Source: Tulasnella sp. 424 | Taxonomy: Eukaryota; Basidiomycota; Agaricomycetes; Cantharellales; Tulasnellaceae | Reading direction: 5' to 3' | Assembly (NCBI GenBank): GCA_019633425.1 | Contig: WSUB01000169.1 | Location: forward strand, 1 to 64,000 | Length of the DNA: 64,000 bases | Shown here: piece after piece, positions 44,378 through 57,916 of the stretch | How the letters are laid out: the number at the start of each line of letters is the position of its first letter | Position numbering within the stretch: position 1 is the stretch's first letter | Notes under the pieces: model-generated | Told to the model about the DNA's origin: nothing | Seen by the model: only the letters and a program-made list of their open reading frames with translations | Databases searched by the model: none | Translations under genes and position numbers: made by a program

Positions 44378-45775
44378 ATGCTCTTTAAGTTTTTCACCAC
44401 CTCCTCCCCCGCAAAGTTTGCCACGACTACCCAGGCGGGATCCAAACCCCAACAGGCCAGTCCCCCTCGGGCTCCGATCAGCAAGCCCTCGATACTTCGA
44501 GTTATTTTACAGAAGCTCCGTCGTTCGGCTGTTCAACCAAAGGTGAATCCGGCACTGAGCGTGTTAGCTCGAACCGTTTTCGATGATGCTGATACTCTCG
44601 AGCCAGAGCGCGCACTATCACCATCCCCAGGTGAGTTATATATCTCTTCTAAACGTCTTGGATTGGTGTTTTGGATTGTCTTCGACTGACCAACTCTTTC
44701 CCCTCTGTCGTTTAGGCCGCCTCCACCCACCCTCAAGAAGGAAACAACAGTTCCGGTTTTGCAACGTCTTCGACAACTCCTTACCCGATAGCTCCGACCA
44801 TCGAACCCGCTCAGCTCACAACACCACTCTCATTCGCCGTTACCAGAGTCCCCTACAACTCTCCACTCCCAGCGGCCACTTCCCCATCACCCCCGCTCGC
44901 TTCCGACCTCACTGCAGGCAGCAGCGAAATTGCTGAGCTCAAATCTACTCTGTTCCGGCTCAAACGCCAGAAAAACGATCAAATTCAACGAGTTCATAAC
45001 ATGTTCCACCACGTACTCGTCCCGACCGCTACTGCATATGCCACCGAACTCGATGCAGAAGCCAGAGCTCGAAAACTCGCCGAGGAACAGCTTGAAAAGG
45101 AGATTTCCGGTTATACGAAGGCGGGCGGATTGCGGGTGAAGGAGCGCGAGCGGAGATGGGACGCGGAGGAAGCGAAAGCAAAGCAAGGAACTCGAAGGCC
45201 AACTACTCGAGTTGCAAGCCCGGACCGACTATCGCCACGTCGAGGCGCTCCAGGATGCACTGCAAGGACTCGAGCTTGTCGACACAAGCGATAGGCTGCG
45301 GGTGAGCTTGCCGGTTGAGAAGTGCGTCGTCGCCTTCATAGAGCAATTGCACGCCGATACCCGAAGTGATTCGGGGCGTTCGTGGTCCTCAAGCTGGCGT
45401 GAAGAAAGGACAACAGCAGGATCGGAACCTCGGCGAGCAGGTTCGACGCAGGAACCTTCCGACGTGTCGGAGGGTGAAGAACCTTGTTCGGAGGAGTCTG
45501 GGGAGCGCAGCCGGGCGTTCCTAGGTGCACCAGTGTCGCCCCAATGGTCTAACGAGGGGTTGACCTGGGTGAATAGCGGGAGTGGCAACCCAATCCCCAG
45601 ACCATCGGCGAGCTCACTGCGCCGGATGCTGCGTGGCCGGCAAGGGAGGCGACTGAACGCTATGCGCGTCGCCTCTGCTTTCGGAGACAGTAGCGATGAG
45701 GAAGACTTCGGGAAGGTCCTGGACCACCGAACCTACCGGGTTTCCTACCCTGGTAGCGGTGATGGATCTGACTAG
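44378..45775 (+). CDS. Coiled-coil protein with Ser/Glu-rich C-terminus; apparent frameshift
   Basis: Exon 1 begins MLFKFFTTSSPAKF and ends LSPSP. A GT-AG intron (acceptor CTCAAG at about 44735) joins an exon with an S/T/P-rich stretch followed by a clear coiled coil (SEIAELKSTLFRLKRQKNDQ, then ELDAEARARKLAEEQLEKE). The helix continues in another frame (KELEGQLLELQARTDYRHVE) from about 45185, with no splice site between. So a one-base indel near AAAGCAAAGCAAGG breaks the frame. The second part is acidic and Ser-rich and ends SYPGSGDGSD. Its function is unknown; a structural or scaffold protein is likely from the coiled coil. It is either a sequencing error or a recent pseudogene. Confidence 0.6.
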
Positions 45776-46589
45776 TCGTCTCTTGAGGGTCCCGCCGACC
45801 CCACCTAGGTTCGTGTTCCTTCGGTTGAGTAAATGCCCGACGCTTAACTTGAAACTCTTCTTCAGCCTTATCCATAGACTTGGTCAAGTTCCACCCTTGA
45901 CCTCCTGAAACACACAACCGACTTGATTCTTTACTTTGTGTTCCTTCTCTCTCTTACTTGTGACTTTCTTGGACTTTTCTTATTTTCGGTTTTGGTTTCT
46001 TCCTAATATCCCTTTCATGGACTTGGCCTTTGTCCCGTGTTTCTCCCTTGCCTCTCGCGAACTGTTTCCTTTCCTTTTCTGTCTTTTTTTGTATCCCCTC
46101 GAGTCTCACTTTCCCATTGACCCATTTTATTTATTTACAAATGATCGGGCACCTTTTTCAGCTCAATTATTTATTTGGTTTCCTGGCTTACTACCTCCGA
46201 TCATGAAAGTGATCCGCTTGATCAGCGTGAAGTCTCCCAGCTATAGTTGAAGTACCTGGGGAAAGCGAGGGTCCGGAAGTCAGTCTGGTTATACGCTTCA
46301 TTGGGCTCTGAGGTCTGAAGAATTGTTTCGTCGCGCCTCGAGCGGGCCAACGAATCTTCAGTGCGCGCGTGAATAAATGAATCCGGGTAGCAGTACGCAT
46401 ATGCTTAACTCGGCTCCGGGACGATGGAATTCTCTCTTGCGCGAAAAAGACGAGGGCCGTATACAGGAGACAGCCTCAGACGCGCTTTCGGCAGCTAGAC
46501 GGATGGTCACAAAACGACTCTACGGACAAGAGGTATTGGATCCCATTCCAAGGAAAGTACTTCAGCGAATTGCGTCGCACTAGGAGCAA
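45776..46589. other. 3' flank of the coiled-coil gene; T-rich, no gene recognised
   Basis: The stretch 45900-46160 is strongly pyrimidine-rich (TTTC-rich) on the plus strand. I see no coding pattern. Confidence 0.4.
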
Positions 46590-47770
46590 CAAAGACGAAA
46601 GAAAAAGAAACGGAAGTCTTCTAGATACCTGCAATACGGCATCACGAAGGAAGCCAAAACTGCGATCGCACCGACCAAAACAGTTGACGGGGCTAAGCGT
46701 CCAGAACCGGTGGTGTAAGGGGATCCAGAAGCAGAGAAGCATCCGCAACGTTGGCGTTGGCAGAAGTCGCAGTGGCAGCCGAGGGAAACGGTCTCGCAAG
46801 CGCTGCTGGTGGCAGGTCCAGAAGCCGCCAAGTTCTGCAAGGCCGAGGTGATATCGGCGGGGATGACGGTTCCAGAGCCGTTGATGTCGGGCGGCACCTT
46901 CACCGGATTCGAAAGACTAGGGTTGGCAGCGTAAAGTGCTGGGTGTACATGGTGTTCTGAGCGAGCGCACCGTATTGGAACTCGGTCATCGAGCTGCATG
47001 CCCCAGTTCTCAGCTGTGGTTCCGGCGGTTTGATTGGAGATGTAGGACCAGAGAGCGGCCGCCGTGGAGGAGTCCTAATGAAGCGAGAAGTAGGGTCAAC
47101 TATAAGCTCTAAGAAATGAAACGACGGTGAGACACGTACGGTTTGGGTTAACGACTGCATGTGGGATCCAACTTTCGTCGTCGAGTCGACAGCAGCCGGC
47201 TCAGCGTTGGGCGGGTTGATGGCAACGAACATTCCCTTCTGGCAATGGTTGGGACGGTGCAGTAGAAGAAGCTGGAGTGGATATCGTTGATGACCTGGTC
47301 CAAGACGAAGTTCTTGTTCTGTGGATCGGAAGAAGGATGCGCCGAGGGACTTGCATGATTCAAAGCAGAGGACTTGGTGACGGTGTGAGAACCTCCACCC
47401 GAGACGAAACGGACGGTGCCGCCGACGGAGGCGTCAAGGTCGAAGGGGAAGTAGCGGAGAACGGCTTGTGAGGCGAAAATGACGGTGCCGTTGTATAATT
47501 AGCGTTACTGGGGATTGGGAAGTCCAACCAGGCTTGGGTGCAGTAGTTGTAGCCCTTGCTTCCTCGGGAGGCAGGCGTGGCGTAATCCACAGCGGCGGTC
47601 GCGATGGTAATAGCAATCTCCTTGGCAAGCTCGGTGGTCGAGTGGTGGTGGCGGCGTAGTTGTATCGGTAGTTGGCGCCGTTGTATGCGGTCGGAGAAGC
47701 GAGCTCCTTGAGGTCAGACTTGACAATACTTTCGTAAGCCGAGACAGTGACTTCATTTCTGATGGCGGAC
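46590..47770 (-). pseudogene. Frameshifted extracellular cupredoxin-type Ser-rich protein
   Basis: Fragments in several frames add up to a fungal extracellular cupredoxin protein. Upstream fragments are ELAKEIAITIATAAVDYATP and TQAWLDFPIPSNANY. The cupredoxin fragments are VGGTVRFVSGGGSHTVTKS, then FFYCTVP, then in the next frame NHCQKGMFVAINPPNAEP, giving the copper-site Cys and His region split by one missing base. The end GSGRLAPSTVLVGAIAVLAS looks like a GPI-anchor signal. At least three frame changes without splice sites are needed. So this copy is a pseudogene, or the assembly is poor here. Such proteins are secreted and bound to the cell surface. Confidence 0.7.
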
Positions 47771-47929
47771 CTTTGCGAAGTTACATCATGGGAGCTAGGA
47801 ATAGCGGGTCAGGCGAGATTCGTACTGGCGCGAGTCTCGGTCATATGGTACACATCAGCAGTCACCCGAGAGAGGAGAGCAGCGAAAGCGACGAAAGCGG
47901 TTCTAAAGATTACAAAGAATACCTGTAGA

Positions 47930-48460
47930 CGTGCAATTGATGGACAAGACCTCGGAGCTTTCGTCGGCGGACACAAAGATGTGACCCGGGAACCACGTTC
48001 CCAGCCCAACGGAACGCTGTTACAGTAGTGCATCCATGATTAGTTTCTATTACAGCAGTGCCTTTGAGCGATCTATTACTCACTTTGTTCCAGTTGTCTG
48101 TCAGGTTATATCAACCCGTATATCACCCGTAAGCGTTGTTCGTCGTCTTGGCCAGCTTCAGGAGAGTTTTCCAGCTCGTCGCATCAGGAGTAACAGTCTC
48201 ATGCTTCCATCAGTCCAGTGTCTCCACCATCTCTTCCATCCAAGCCCGTCGACGTGCCCGGTAAAAGTCGGTCTGAAGTTTTGCTCAAGGAACCTTGGTC
48301 TTTCGCGTCGAGACCGCCGGCCTGAAAGTTTCGGGACATCGTGTGCTGGGGGAAGCCTTGCTTGCTTGTTGGCTGAGGTCGGAAGTTATGGGATCCAAGG
48401 GCGAGGTGTATGATGAATGACGAAAGGTTGAAATTAAGGGGCCAAAGCGTAGACAAAGCT
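47930..48460 (-). pseudogene. 5' fragment of ATG15
   Basis: It matches 41970-42640 of the intact ATG15 locus, including the first intron and the coding stretch around DPTSREALLELAK. It carries point changes, frame breaks and a deletion of about 165 bp that removes the signal-anchor and start codon. Its promoter side is the functional promoter of NTH1 at 48665. It is the reciprocal of the NTH1 stub at 42660-43035. Confidence 0.8.
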
Positions 48461-48664
48461 TACATTCGCAGTTTGTTCGGGTTTCAAGTTAGATCCGGCG
48501 GCTTGCCATCGTCTCGCCTTTTCACCTTCACCACTTCATTCAAATACCTTCATCTGGCCCAATTATTACGAATATCAGCTTTTGCGTCGATAATAGGCCG
48601 TGTTAAGTGTTGGCGACTTGCTTCCATCGCGTCGAGCATAACAACGTTAGCGACGTCATCCAAC

Positions 48665-50179
48665 ATGGGGAGGTCCGTATTTTTTTTGCGGAAAATTCTT
48701 CGATCTCATTGCTGACGCGTTCAACACAACTTCTAGAAAACGCCCAGCATTAAGTGACTCGGAAGAGTCAACGCCGCTAGACCTAGAAGATTCACTTTCT
48801 CCACCACCACCCGCGTCGAGCAAGCTCCGCCAAGCCCTTTCTGGATTCGCCTACAACGCACCGGGCCCAAGCACACGTTCCACTGCCAAGCGAGTGAAAC
48901 TAGAAGAACCCGATGAAGAGCTTACATCGCCTCCGCCTGCTGGTAAACTGAGAACTGAACCAGCAGAAGCCACTCCTCCAAAACGCAAGGGCGTCAAGAA
49001 AGGTAGTACGCCCACCGCACGAAAACCAAAACCGATCCAGAAAGAGCTGGATGTACCCCATGCCGCGCCACCCCATTGGAGAGAGACCTACGATTTGATT
49101 GTAGACATGAGGAAGAATATTTCTGCCCCGGTTGATACCATGGGTTGTGCAAGTGCAATGAAGAACGAAGAAAACGAACGAGTGAGCTTGTTAACCCTGC
49201 TGTTTGGGTTTCACGTATATTAATTCACGATACTCATTGATAGAGCCGACGTTTTGGAACTCTCATAGCCCTCATGTTATCATCTCAGACCAAGGACGAA
49301 GTCACGACCGACGCCATGAATAAACTGCGCTCCAAAATCGGTGAATTAACCGTCGAAAACGTCCTCGCCACCGACGATGAGGTAATCCAAGAGTGCATTT
49401 GCAAGGTCGGGTTTTGGCGACGGAAGACTGGGTGCGTGCCGGATTTTAGTTCAAGGACGTGGTGCTGAAACCTTGGATAGTTATATTCGACAAACGGCCC
49501 AGAAGCTAAAAGACGAATTCGAATCCGACGTCCCACAAACGGTCGACGAGCTCTGCTCGCTACCTGGGGTCGGGCCTAAGATGGCGTACCTAACCCTCCA
49601 GGTTTGTCGGACGGTTCGCCTTTAACAAACAGTTGCAATAACTCGAGTCACCCCCGCTGCAGGTCGCTTGGAACCTAAACCTCGGTATTGGAGTCGACGT
49701 CCACGTGCACAGGATTACCAACCGTCTAGGATGGCATAAACCACCGACCACCACACCCGAACAGACTCGATTGAATCTTCAATCTTGGTTGCCTAAAGAG
49801 TTGCACGGAGCGATAAACCCTTTACTGGTCGGGTTTGGCCAGGTATGTTTCACATTCACATTCCCTATGTATCGTTCCGTTTTGTTCAATCAACCAACCT
49901 TCCTAGGTTATTTGCCAACCAGTCGGGCCAAAGTGCGATTCGTGTGTTCTGTCATCGCGCGGTCTCTGTCCTAGCGCTGTAAAGGTTAAAGCAAAGGCTA
50001 AGGCGAAAGGCACACCTACCAAGGCCAAGACTCTGAAAAGGTCGCTGACGGAGGTCATGAAGGAGGAAGGCGACGTATTGGAGCGGATCGACCCAGAGGA
50101 CGAGGTTGGCACCCTTGCATTTGTCGAAGACCCACCAGATCTGGTGGGCCCTGCGATAAAACTCGAGCCCCCTACGTGA
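48665..50179 (+). CDS. NTH1: Endonuclease III homologue (bifunctional DNA glycosylase/AP lyase)
   Basis: The first exon is 8 nt (ATGGGGAG), spliced to 48737 to give [14 protein letters not shown]. Further introns follow ENER, KTG, YLTLQ and FGQ. The core is typical: [20 protein letters not shown] carries the catalytic Lys, [14 protein letters not shown] is the helix-hairpin-helix, and [15 protein letters not shown] contains the catalytic Asp. A C-x6-C-x2-C-x7-C cluster ([11 protein letters not shown], then LC) binds a 4Fe-4S centre. It removes oxidised pyrimidines and nicks abasic sites in nucleus and mitochondria. A Lys-rich C-terminal extension ([20 protein letters not shown]) may aid nuclear import. 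It lies divergent to a broken ATG15 copy. Confidence 0.92.
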
Positions 50180-50542
50180 TAGGTGATTATAAGGAGATGC
50201 TCGGTATTGTATATACGTTCTATTTGTAATAGCTATTTAAAGTGTCTAGACATACTCATCGCGAAGCCAAGTTGCACGACGGCTGACCCAGAGATTCAAT
50301 TACATATGCAGAAGCCCAAGCAGAAAAATAACATGAAACCAAGAAATACCCCAAGGAAACTCTAATCTTATAAAAGTTCGTGTGAGAGAAATAGCGAGCG
50401 TTATGTCGCCGTTGAGAGTCCCAAAAGCAGGAGGGCAGTCGCAAGTGAGGGGCGTTCCATTTAGATGCGTCGGACGTCCAGAGCCATCGATACGGCATCT
50501 TTTCCCCTCATGATGCCGGTGTGAAAGGATAGAGAACATGCT
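50180..50542. other. Convergent 3' region, no gene recognised
   Basis: NTH1 and the next minus-strand gene end here. Short frames only; nothing supported. Confidence 0.4.
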
Positions 50543-52094
50543 CTAAATGTAGCTCGTGCAAGCTAGTCGGTTGAGCTCGTCATCCAGCTTCGGCCTTCCG
50601 GGTTCATCAGTCGCCATCATGTTCCTATACAAAATAAGCAATCAGGTCAAACTTCAATCGTAACCAGTACAACGTCCAATCACGTACCTGGCGATAAGCG
50701 TCCCATGCCTCCACGTTCTTTCGCGCGGTGGACTCGACGTAGTGGCCGGGCGCTTAGGCAATTCACCAGCTTGCTTTGTCTTCGTTGAAAGAACGAGTAA
50801 CGTTGTGTGATCCGCTGTTCTGGGGCGGCGAGTAGGAGTTGATGGCTGAGGGGGGAGATTCCTGGACTCAACCGAGCCAGTTGACTGTGGTACTGGGGGA
50901 AGACGGAAGCTGCGTGCAAGAGATGAGCTTCCCATTCAGGGCTGGACGTGATTCACTCACGCAGTGGCGACCTCGTTTTCAAAGTTCTCCACGTTAATTT
51001 CGAGGCTCAAATCACGTTGACCGGGCTTCGCAGATGCATGAGGCGTTGGCCAACTTCCCCAAACCGTGGCCTCGCTCGATCCGCTACTGACGATAGTCCC
51101 TCCAGATGATCCTGAGTTGCTCCTCTTGGAGCGAATAAAGAGGTCCTCCCCAGAGATGGCTGGAGGAGAGGAAAGGTAGGCCCAATTAACGTTGTCAAGG
51201 AAGCTATCCACACGACTGATAGTACAAGCCAATGCCGGCTATGTCAGATTCCACGGCTTGAATTAATTAGGCCTGGTTGCTTACACTTCCGGAGACAACG
51301 TTGAAGTCGTTGACGGTGAGGAGAATTGTGAGAGAATGTCTAGGCTATCATCGCTGTCGGAGCGCATGAGCATAGCGCTAACGATACCCTGTAGGGCTGC
51401 GTTGGCATCACGGACAGCCTCGAGAGGCGAGGCAGAGGGGGGTTGGAGTGGCTTTGGGGGAGATGGATTTACTGGTGGTCGTAAGGCGGGTGTTCTTGAT
51501 TGGCGATCGATATCTTCTGGGCCAGTGGTTCTGAGGAACTCGCTGGGGAAGTCGGATCGAATCCATCGAGCACGAAGGTGTTTCGTTAGCCAACAGCTCG
51601 AGGAAGAAACCAAGCCAAAGAAACTTACGCCAGGGTTAGCTTGCTCGATGAGCTTGACCGAGGTCTTCGCCTAGATAGGCTAGCTTCCCTCGGTTCAAGC
51701 GAAAGCGCAGGGATTGGAGAAGGACTATTACAGCCCTGGGGTCAGAATCCCGCCCTCCGTTTTGGTTATGCCAGAAAAGTCCTCACGTTTCGAGTGTCGA
51801 GCCTTTGTAAAATCTCCGTAGGGTCTTGGAGCTCCTCGATCGTGAAATCGACGGGCCAGCGCGTAGAACCGCTGATGGGGTTTCTGGTCTTGAATCTTCA
51901 TCGAGTGGGAATAGAGTTGACGTAGGAGACGAGAGAGGAGAGCTGAATAGCTGCCCTGTGACTTTGAATATCATGTTCTGTTTGGAAAGGACGAGAGTGC
52001 AAACGTAGGAGTGGTCGTAGAAGGGGAGGTGCAGGAAGGAACGAAGCGTTAAGGGCAGGGGGTGATCATGGTAATAAAGCAGTGAAGTCGACAT
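50543..52094 (-). CDS. Ser/Pro-rich protein of unknown function
   Basis: Six exons join in phase from MSTSLLYYHDHPLPLTLRS (start complement of 52092-52094) to LNRLACTSYI (stop 50543-50545). The N-terminus looks structured (FLHLPFYDHSYVCTLVLSKQ, then MIFKVTGQL). The rest is rich in S, P, T and R (SRSRSSKTLRRFY, RRRPRSSSSSKLTL, LRPPVNPSPPKPLQPP), as in proteins regulated by phosphorylation. I see no known domain. Each junction is a standard GT-AG site and restores the low-complexity frame, which supports the model. Confidence 0.6.
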
Positions 52095-53080
52095 GGTTTG
52101 TTTCTCGTTGTAATGTCCAAAGAGGGAGACACATGGAAGAAAGATTGAAATGTATTGTTCCTGCCCGAGGCCGCGGGGACGTACGGTAGGAGCATCGTGC
52201 CGGACCAATAGCTAAGAAACCACAACAACAACACATCTGAATGTTTATTGAGAGGGATGATGGAGGTAAATACTAAATGGCTCGTCTGGCGGGACGAGGT
52301 ACGCACTTTGGTATGTTTTCGTCCAGGTCCCCTTGACATTGAAGCACATGTTTCCCATCTAAACCAGTCGACTCCGTGACAGCACCAGCACTAGGAACAA
52401 ATTCTTCAAGACTACGCCGTCGGATAAATCGGGGAATGTAGTACCCTTCGATCGGGAGTGAACTGAGCACCGTCAGTTGCATCCCCCAAAGCCACTGACA
52501 TTCTAGATTACGTCGAGGGCGCACTTCACGAGATAAGAGCCCTAGATCGACGCATGTCACTAAGAGTTTTGGAGAATGAGGTGGCCGGCGGCGCCAACGT
52601 TTTCATCCGTGCCGACCAGTCGGGATCAAAGACTCTCGGTCTTGGCTCGAAAAGGAAAGCGAAGGATAATGTTTGTCATATAAATCAAATCCCTATCTGT
52701 CCTGCACACACAGAGTAGTGTCGTTTCTCCAGATTGCTGTTCAAGCCCCTTTGGGGGAGGCTGAAGTGATTATAAGACAGCAATGGGGCATGGATTCGAC
52801 AGCCAACGTTCATAGACCCGGCCGAATAATATTCCTAATCGGGAAGGTTCGTACCTCAAACTGAAGTAACGCAGAATAAATTTAGAAAAGCTCTCTTCGA
52901 GCAAAAAAGTAGGGGATTGATACAAGAACGTAAGGTAAGCCGAGGGGGTTTGTCTACTTATATATACAGGTGTAGGAGAGTTCCACTTTAAGTGGTCCAG
53001 TTTTGAAACGACAACTCGAAAAGCCCAGTCCAGCGTCTTCCGCAGGTCCGAGAACAACAACAGGATAAGAAGGGAAGGAA
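52095..53080. other. Intergenic with one possible plus-strand exon
   Basis: At about 52506-52720 on the plus strand an open stretch follows a good branch point and acceptor (CACTGACATTCTAG). It reads LDYVEGALHEIRALDRRMS and ends with a basic patch (GSKRKAKDN). It looks protein-like but has no start or recognised family. It may be an exon of an unannotated gene or a relic. The rest shows nothing. Confidence 0.3.
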
Positions 53081-54377
<1,297 letters not shown>

Positions 54378-55122
54378 GATGATAGTCGTCTAGGAACGTC
54401 TAAGAGGGGGGGAGAGGGGCAGGAGGGGGGTACGAGGAGTGATGACTGCAGGAATGGACTCTAGAGCAGTTGAAATTTAAACGTCCTGGATTTTTGCGTT
54501 GGGGCAGATGGGGGTTGAAAAGTCGTTCGAGGCACACAGAGAAGGTCAGGGTGTGGGAATCGATTTGTGGCGTAATTACCTGAGTTTCTGTCTCAGCCCA
54601 GTCACGTGTGCCCCAAAAGGTCTCGGCCGACGTAAACAGCCTCTTCTCAATCGAGCACGAATACGTCAATCGACGCTCGCCTTGGGGTGAGCGGCGACCG
54701 CCTGGAAAAGCCAGAGAAAGTGGTCTGACATCGAAGTGCTATAGAGCATAAACACGGAAGCCCGTCTTTGCACTCGTGCTGATAGCTTCTTTCACGTGGT
54801 GTCTGTTGCACGATCGATTTTGCTTGGAGGATAGGGGAATAACGAATACCAGGACCGCTTGGAACGGGGAATAATTCGCGTCTAAAGTCGCTTGCGTAGC
54901 TGAAACGATTGCCCGAGGAGCGAAGTACTATGCGAGATCGTTGGTCTCACGTTGGCCCTGGTTTGCCGAGTCACGGGGAGCGAAAGCCGTCGGCCTCGTC
55001 TGCTGACTTGGGGAGAAAAAAAAGACATTATGTAAACGGATACAGGTATAGTATACATTTAGAAAGTGGACGAGAGGTGCTGGGTCAGAGTTTGGGTCAG
55101 CTAATCCTGGACGAACGGCGAC
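54378..55122. other. Intergenic, no gene recognised
   Basis: This is the promoter side of the kinase gene and the 3' side of the WD-repeat gene. No coding pattern is seen. Confidence 0.4.
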
Positions 55123-57547
55123 CTATGAATCGTCCTCAGGTGCCCAAAGGACACACCGTCCACTAGCGTTCCCGCTTGCATAACGGCCAACTCTCGAAGG
55201 ATGAGATCCTGCTACAGCTTGGACAGCGGTGACTCTGTAATATGAGCCAAACAGCATTAGTTCCCTCTCCAAACCACGGGAAACGGACACGCTGCAACTC
55301 ACAAGTTCCTGTCGACCAAGTTTGCAATCTTTTCGCCATTGAAGCCGATGATGTCAAGACTTTGGTTCATATTTCCCACCTGAAAATCACGCGATAATGT
55401 ATGTCTGCCATTTTGCCAAGCAGGTAATTGGGTCGAGACTTACGACAAAGTGAGGATACACGTCCGGCGAAGGCATCCACTGGGCCTTGAGAACTGTCAG
55501 CCACCTCCCAGTTTGACAGTTGTGTCGAACCGATGCTGTGGGGGCGAATTTCGGGAGCTGTGTATCTAGGACCAAGGAGGACGGAGCGACGTCCCATACT
55601 GCATCGTGCAAAGGATCTTCTGTCAGTATTTTGTGCAAAGTATCTCAACAAGCAAACACACCTCGCAAATGATCATCATAACACGTCGACACGATTCGCC
55701 GTCCTGAAGGATCCCAATACGCCGAGCTCACAGCAGCTCCGGAAGGATGTTCGCCTCGAAGCAAACCGCGGCCTTTCTTGCCTTCGAGATACTTGTTGAC
55801 CTCTTCGAACGAGGTTTCGTTGATCCACACATCATCTTCAGCATCCTCCTCTTCGTTTTTCACCTTCGAACGACGGGTACTGGACTTTGCCGGAGCTGGT
55901 GGACGGGGGGAAGTAGTAACGGGCAGCGAAAACAACTTCCGCGAGTCCCATAGCCTGAAATTAGCTCGTATCAGCCACGTTACCGACCGACTGTAGAGAG
56001 CGAGAGACGCACTTTACTGTCCGATCGTTGGACGAAGTGACTAAGAACTGCGGCGAGACAGGGTTGACGCTGACACACCCAATCTTGTGCCCTGTCCCAT
56101 TCATCTCAAAACGTCTTCTGGCCGTTTTAGAGTCCTCCCGCAGGTCGATATGGGATAAATGACCTTGAACATCGGATATCCAGATTTCGTTCCCGCTCTC
56201 TGTTGGCATGTCGAAGCTTGAAATCAACGTATCAGGGGCGTGAAAGATTTCCCGAGAGATGCCGGTTTCGAAGGACGTTATTCGGATGGTGCAGTCGTAG
56301 GAGGAAGTAATGACCTGATTCGCGATAGATGGCGACGGTCAGTACGACTGGTTGCGGGAAATAACAGATGGTTCCGTACATTATGTGCGTCTGTTGGGTC
56401 AAATTTCATGGCTGATATCGACGTCTTGGATGTTTGGGGCCAATGGACCTGGAGTCTCCAGTTTTGACCACCTTCAGAGACCTCGACCTCGCCATCTTCG
56501 TCCACAATCTCATCTCCAGGAGCCAAGGGATCCCAAATGCCCATCGTACCATACTTGTCGCCAAAGAAAACAAGGTCCTTGGACTGGTTCAAAGAAGGTG
56601 TTGCATCAGTGTGCTTGCTGCAAAACCTCTTTGCGGTATGGTGCCTCTCACCGTGCTCGGATGATACGCCATACAATAGATACGTTCCTGTGTGACCTTG
56701 GCTCGCGAACGTATCTTTGCTTTTTTCGCCTCATCGCGCACTTCTTCGAGCTTCTGGTCTGTTTTGATTTCGCCATCCCTCGAGGTCGTTCCACTCCCCA
56801 CTGCTCGAGGATATTTCTTCGAAAGGATAGAAGTAAACGTCGATTGCAAAGAGTCCGTTTCTTCCTTTGGTGCGTCAGCGATCAGTTTTTGAAGATCCAA
56901 GTCGTGATGGCGAGGAAGCTTGGCCAAGCGTGCTCGTTCACGTTCTTCCTCTCGTTCGCGTTCGAATGCCTCACGCCTCTTATAACGACGAGAAACGCGG
57001 TGATTAGAATGGGTAGCAACAGAAACAATGGATCTAATGCTTACCTCTTCCTCCTCCTCCTGCAAGTTCCGGGCGTGACAAGACGGAGCAGAATGAGCTA
57101 TCGCGCCACACCCAAAGGCTTGAGGCCCGCCACCGCACTACTCACCTCTCGCTTCCGTTTACTCTCCGGCGACTCGTTAGGATCGGCTGGTCCTGTCTTC
57201 CTTCTCGTGCTGCGTCTCAGCGGCCCGGAGTCTTCCTCCCTTTCCCTCTTCACCTTTGGATTTCGAGCTGGAACCGGCTTCGGTTTCGACGCGGTGGAGG
57301 ACGATGCACCGCCGGCCTTCGCTTTCCCTTTACCTGTTGCTACTGGGGCTGGAATTCCCATTTCGTCGTGTATAGCTTCCACGTCAAGTAAAGCGAGCAA
57401 CTCGGCATTCTTGCGAATGTTGTCTGCTCGCTCTTGCTCGCTGAAAATCCAAGCGTGGTGGTTAGGGAGATATTTGGCGAGTGCGCGTGGACAGTGGGAT
57501 TGGAACCACAGGGTTAGAACTTACTACTCGGTTAGCCCGTTATCCAT
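55123..57547 (-). CDS. CMR1: CMR1/WDR76-family WD-repeat DNA-damage-binding protein
   Basis: The start is MDNGLTEY, spliced to EQERADNIRKNAELLALLDV, which is the standard N-terminus of CMR1. A Lys/Arg/Ser-rich region follows (KREREEDSGPLRRSTRRK), then DLVFFGDKYGTMGIWDPLAP, SISAMKFDPTD, WISDVQGHLSHIDLRED, FLVTSSNDRTVK, SSAYWDPSGRRIVSTCYDDH, FVVGNMNQSLDIIGFNGE and a last blade ending GRCVLWAPEDDS. These make a seven-blade propeller with the family's spacing. Homologues bind UV-damaged DNA and act in replication stress responses in the nucleus. A 464-codon frame on the opposite strand (56352-57746) is a shadow of this gene. Confidence 0.9.
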
Positions 57548-57916
57548 GTTGTCGAATCTCCTGAAAGGCGTCGCGAGGTCTTTACTGGGTTCTTTTCGTC
57601 GGCTTAAGGACGGGCAGTCAAAAGTGAAAGTACAAAAACGCGTCTTAGGTAAGCCGAGGATTTGTTTGTCCATCCATAACACCAACCTCACTGCATACTT
57701 CGAGGATCGCTCGTTGCATATATACATGGCCTCCAGCAAGAACTAGCTCATGATCGTAGAAGATGAAGCCAAATACTCCAAGCTCGACGACCCGGGACGA
57801 AGGACAGTAATGAGATATTGATATTCGAATACACCATGCGTGCACCTGATATTCGCTTTCTGAATTCAACTTTGTTGTATGGCGGAAGGATAACGACGAT
57901 TCGAACGGGCCTTCCG

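Noticed and set aside
56352..57746. 464-codon open frame on the plus strand
   Set aside because: It lies opposite the CMR1 exons. Its translation has no domain, while the minus strand gives a complete WD-repeat protein with splice sites.
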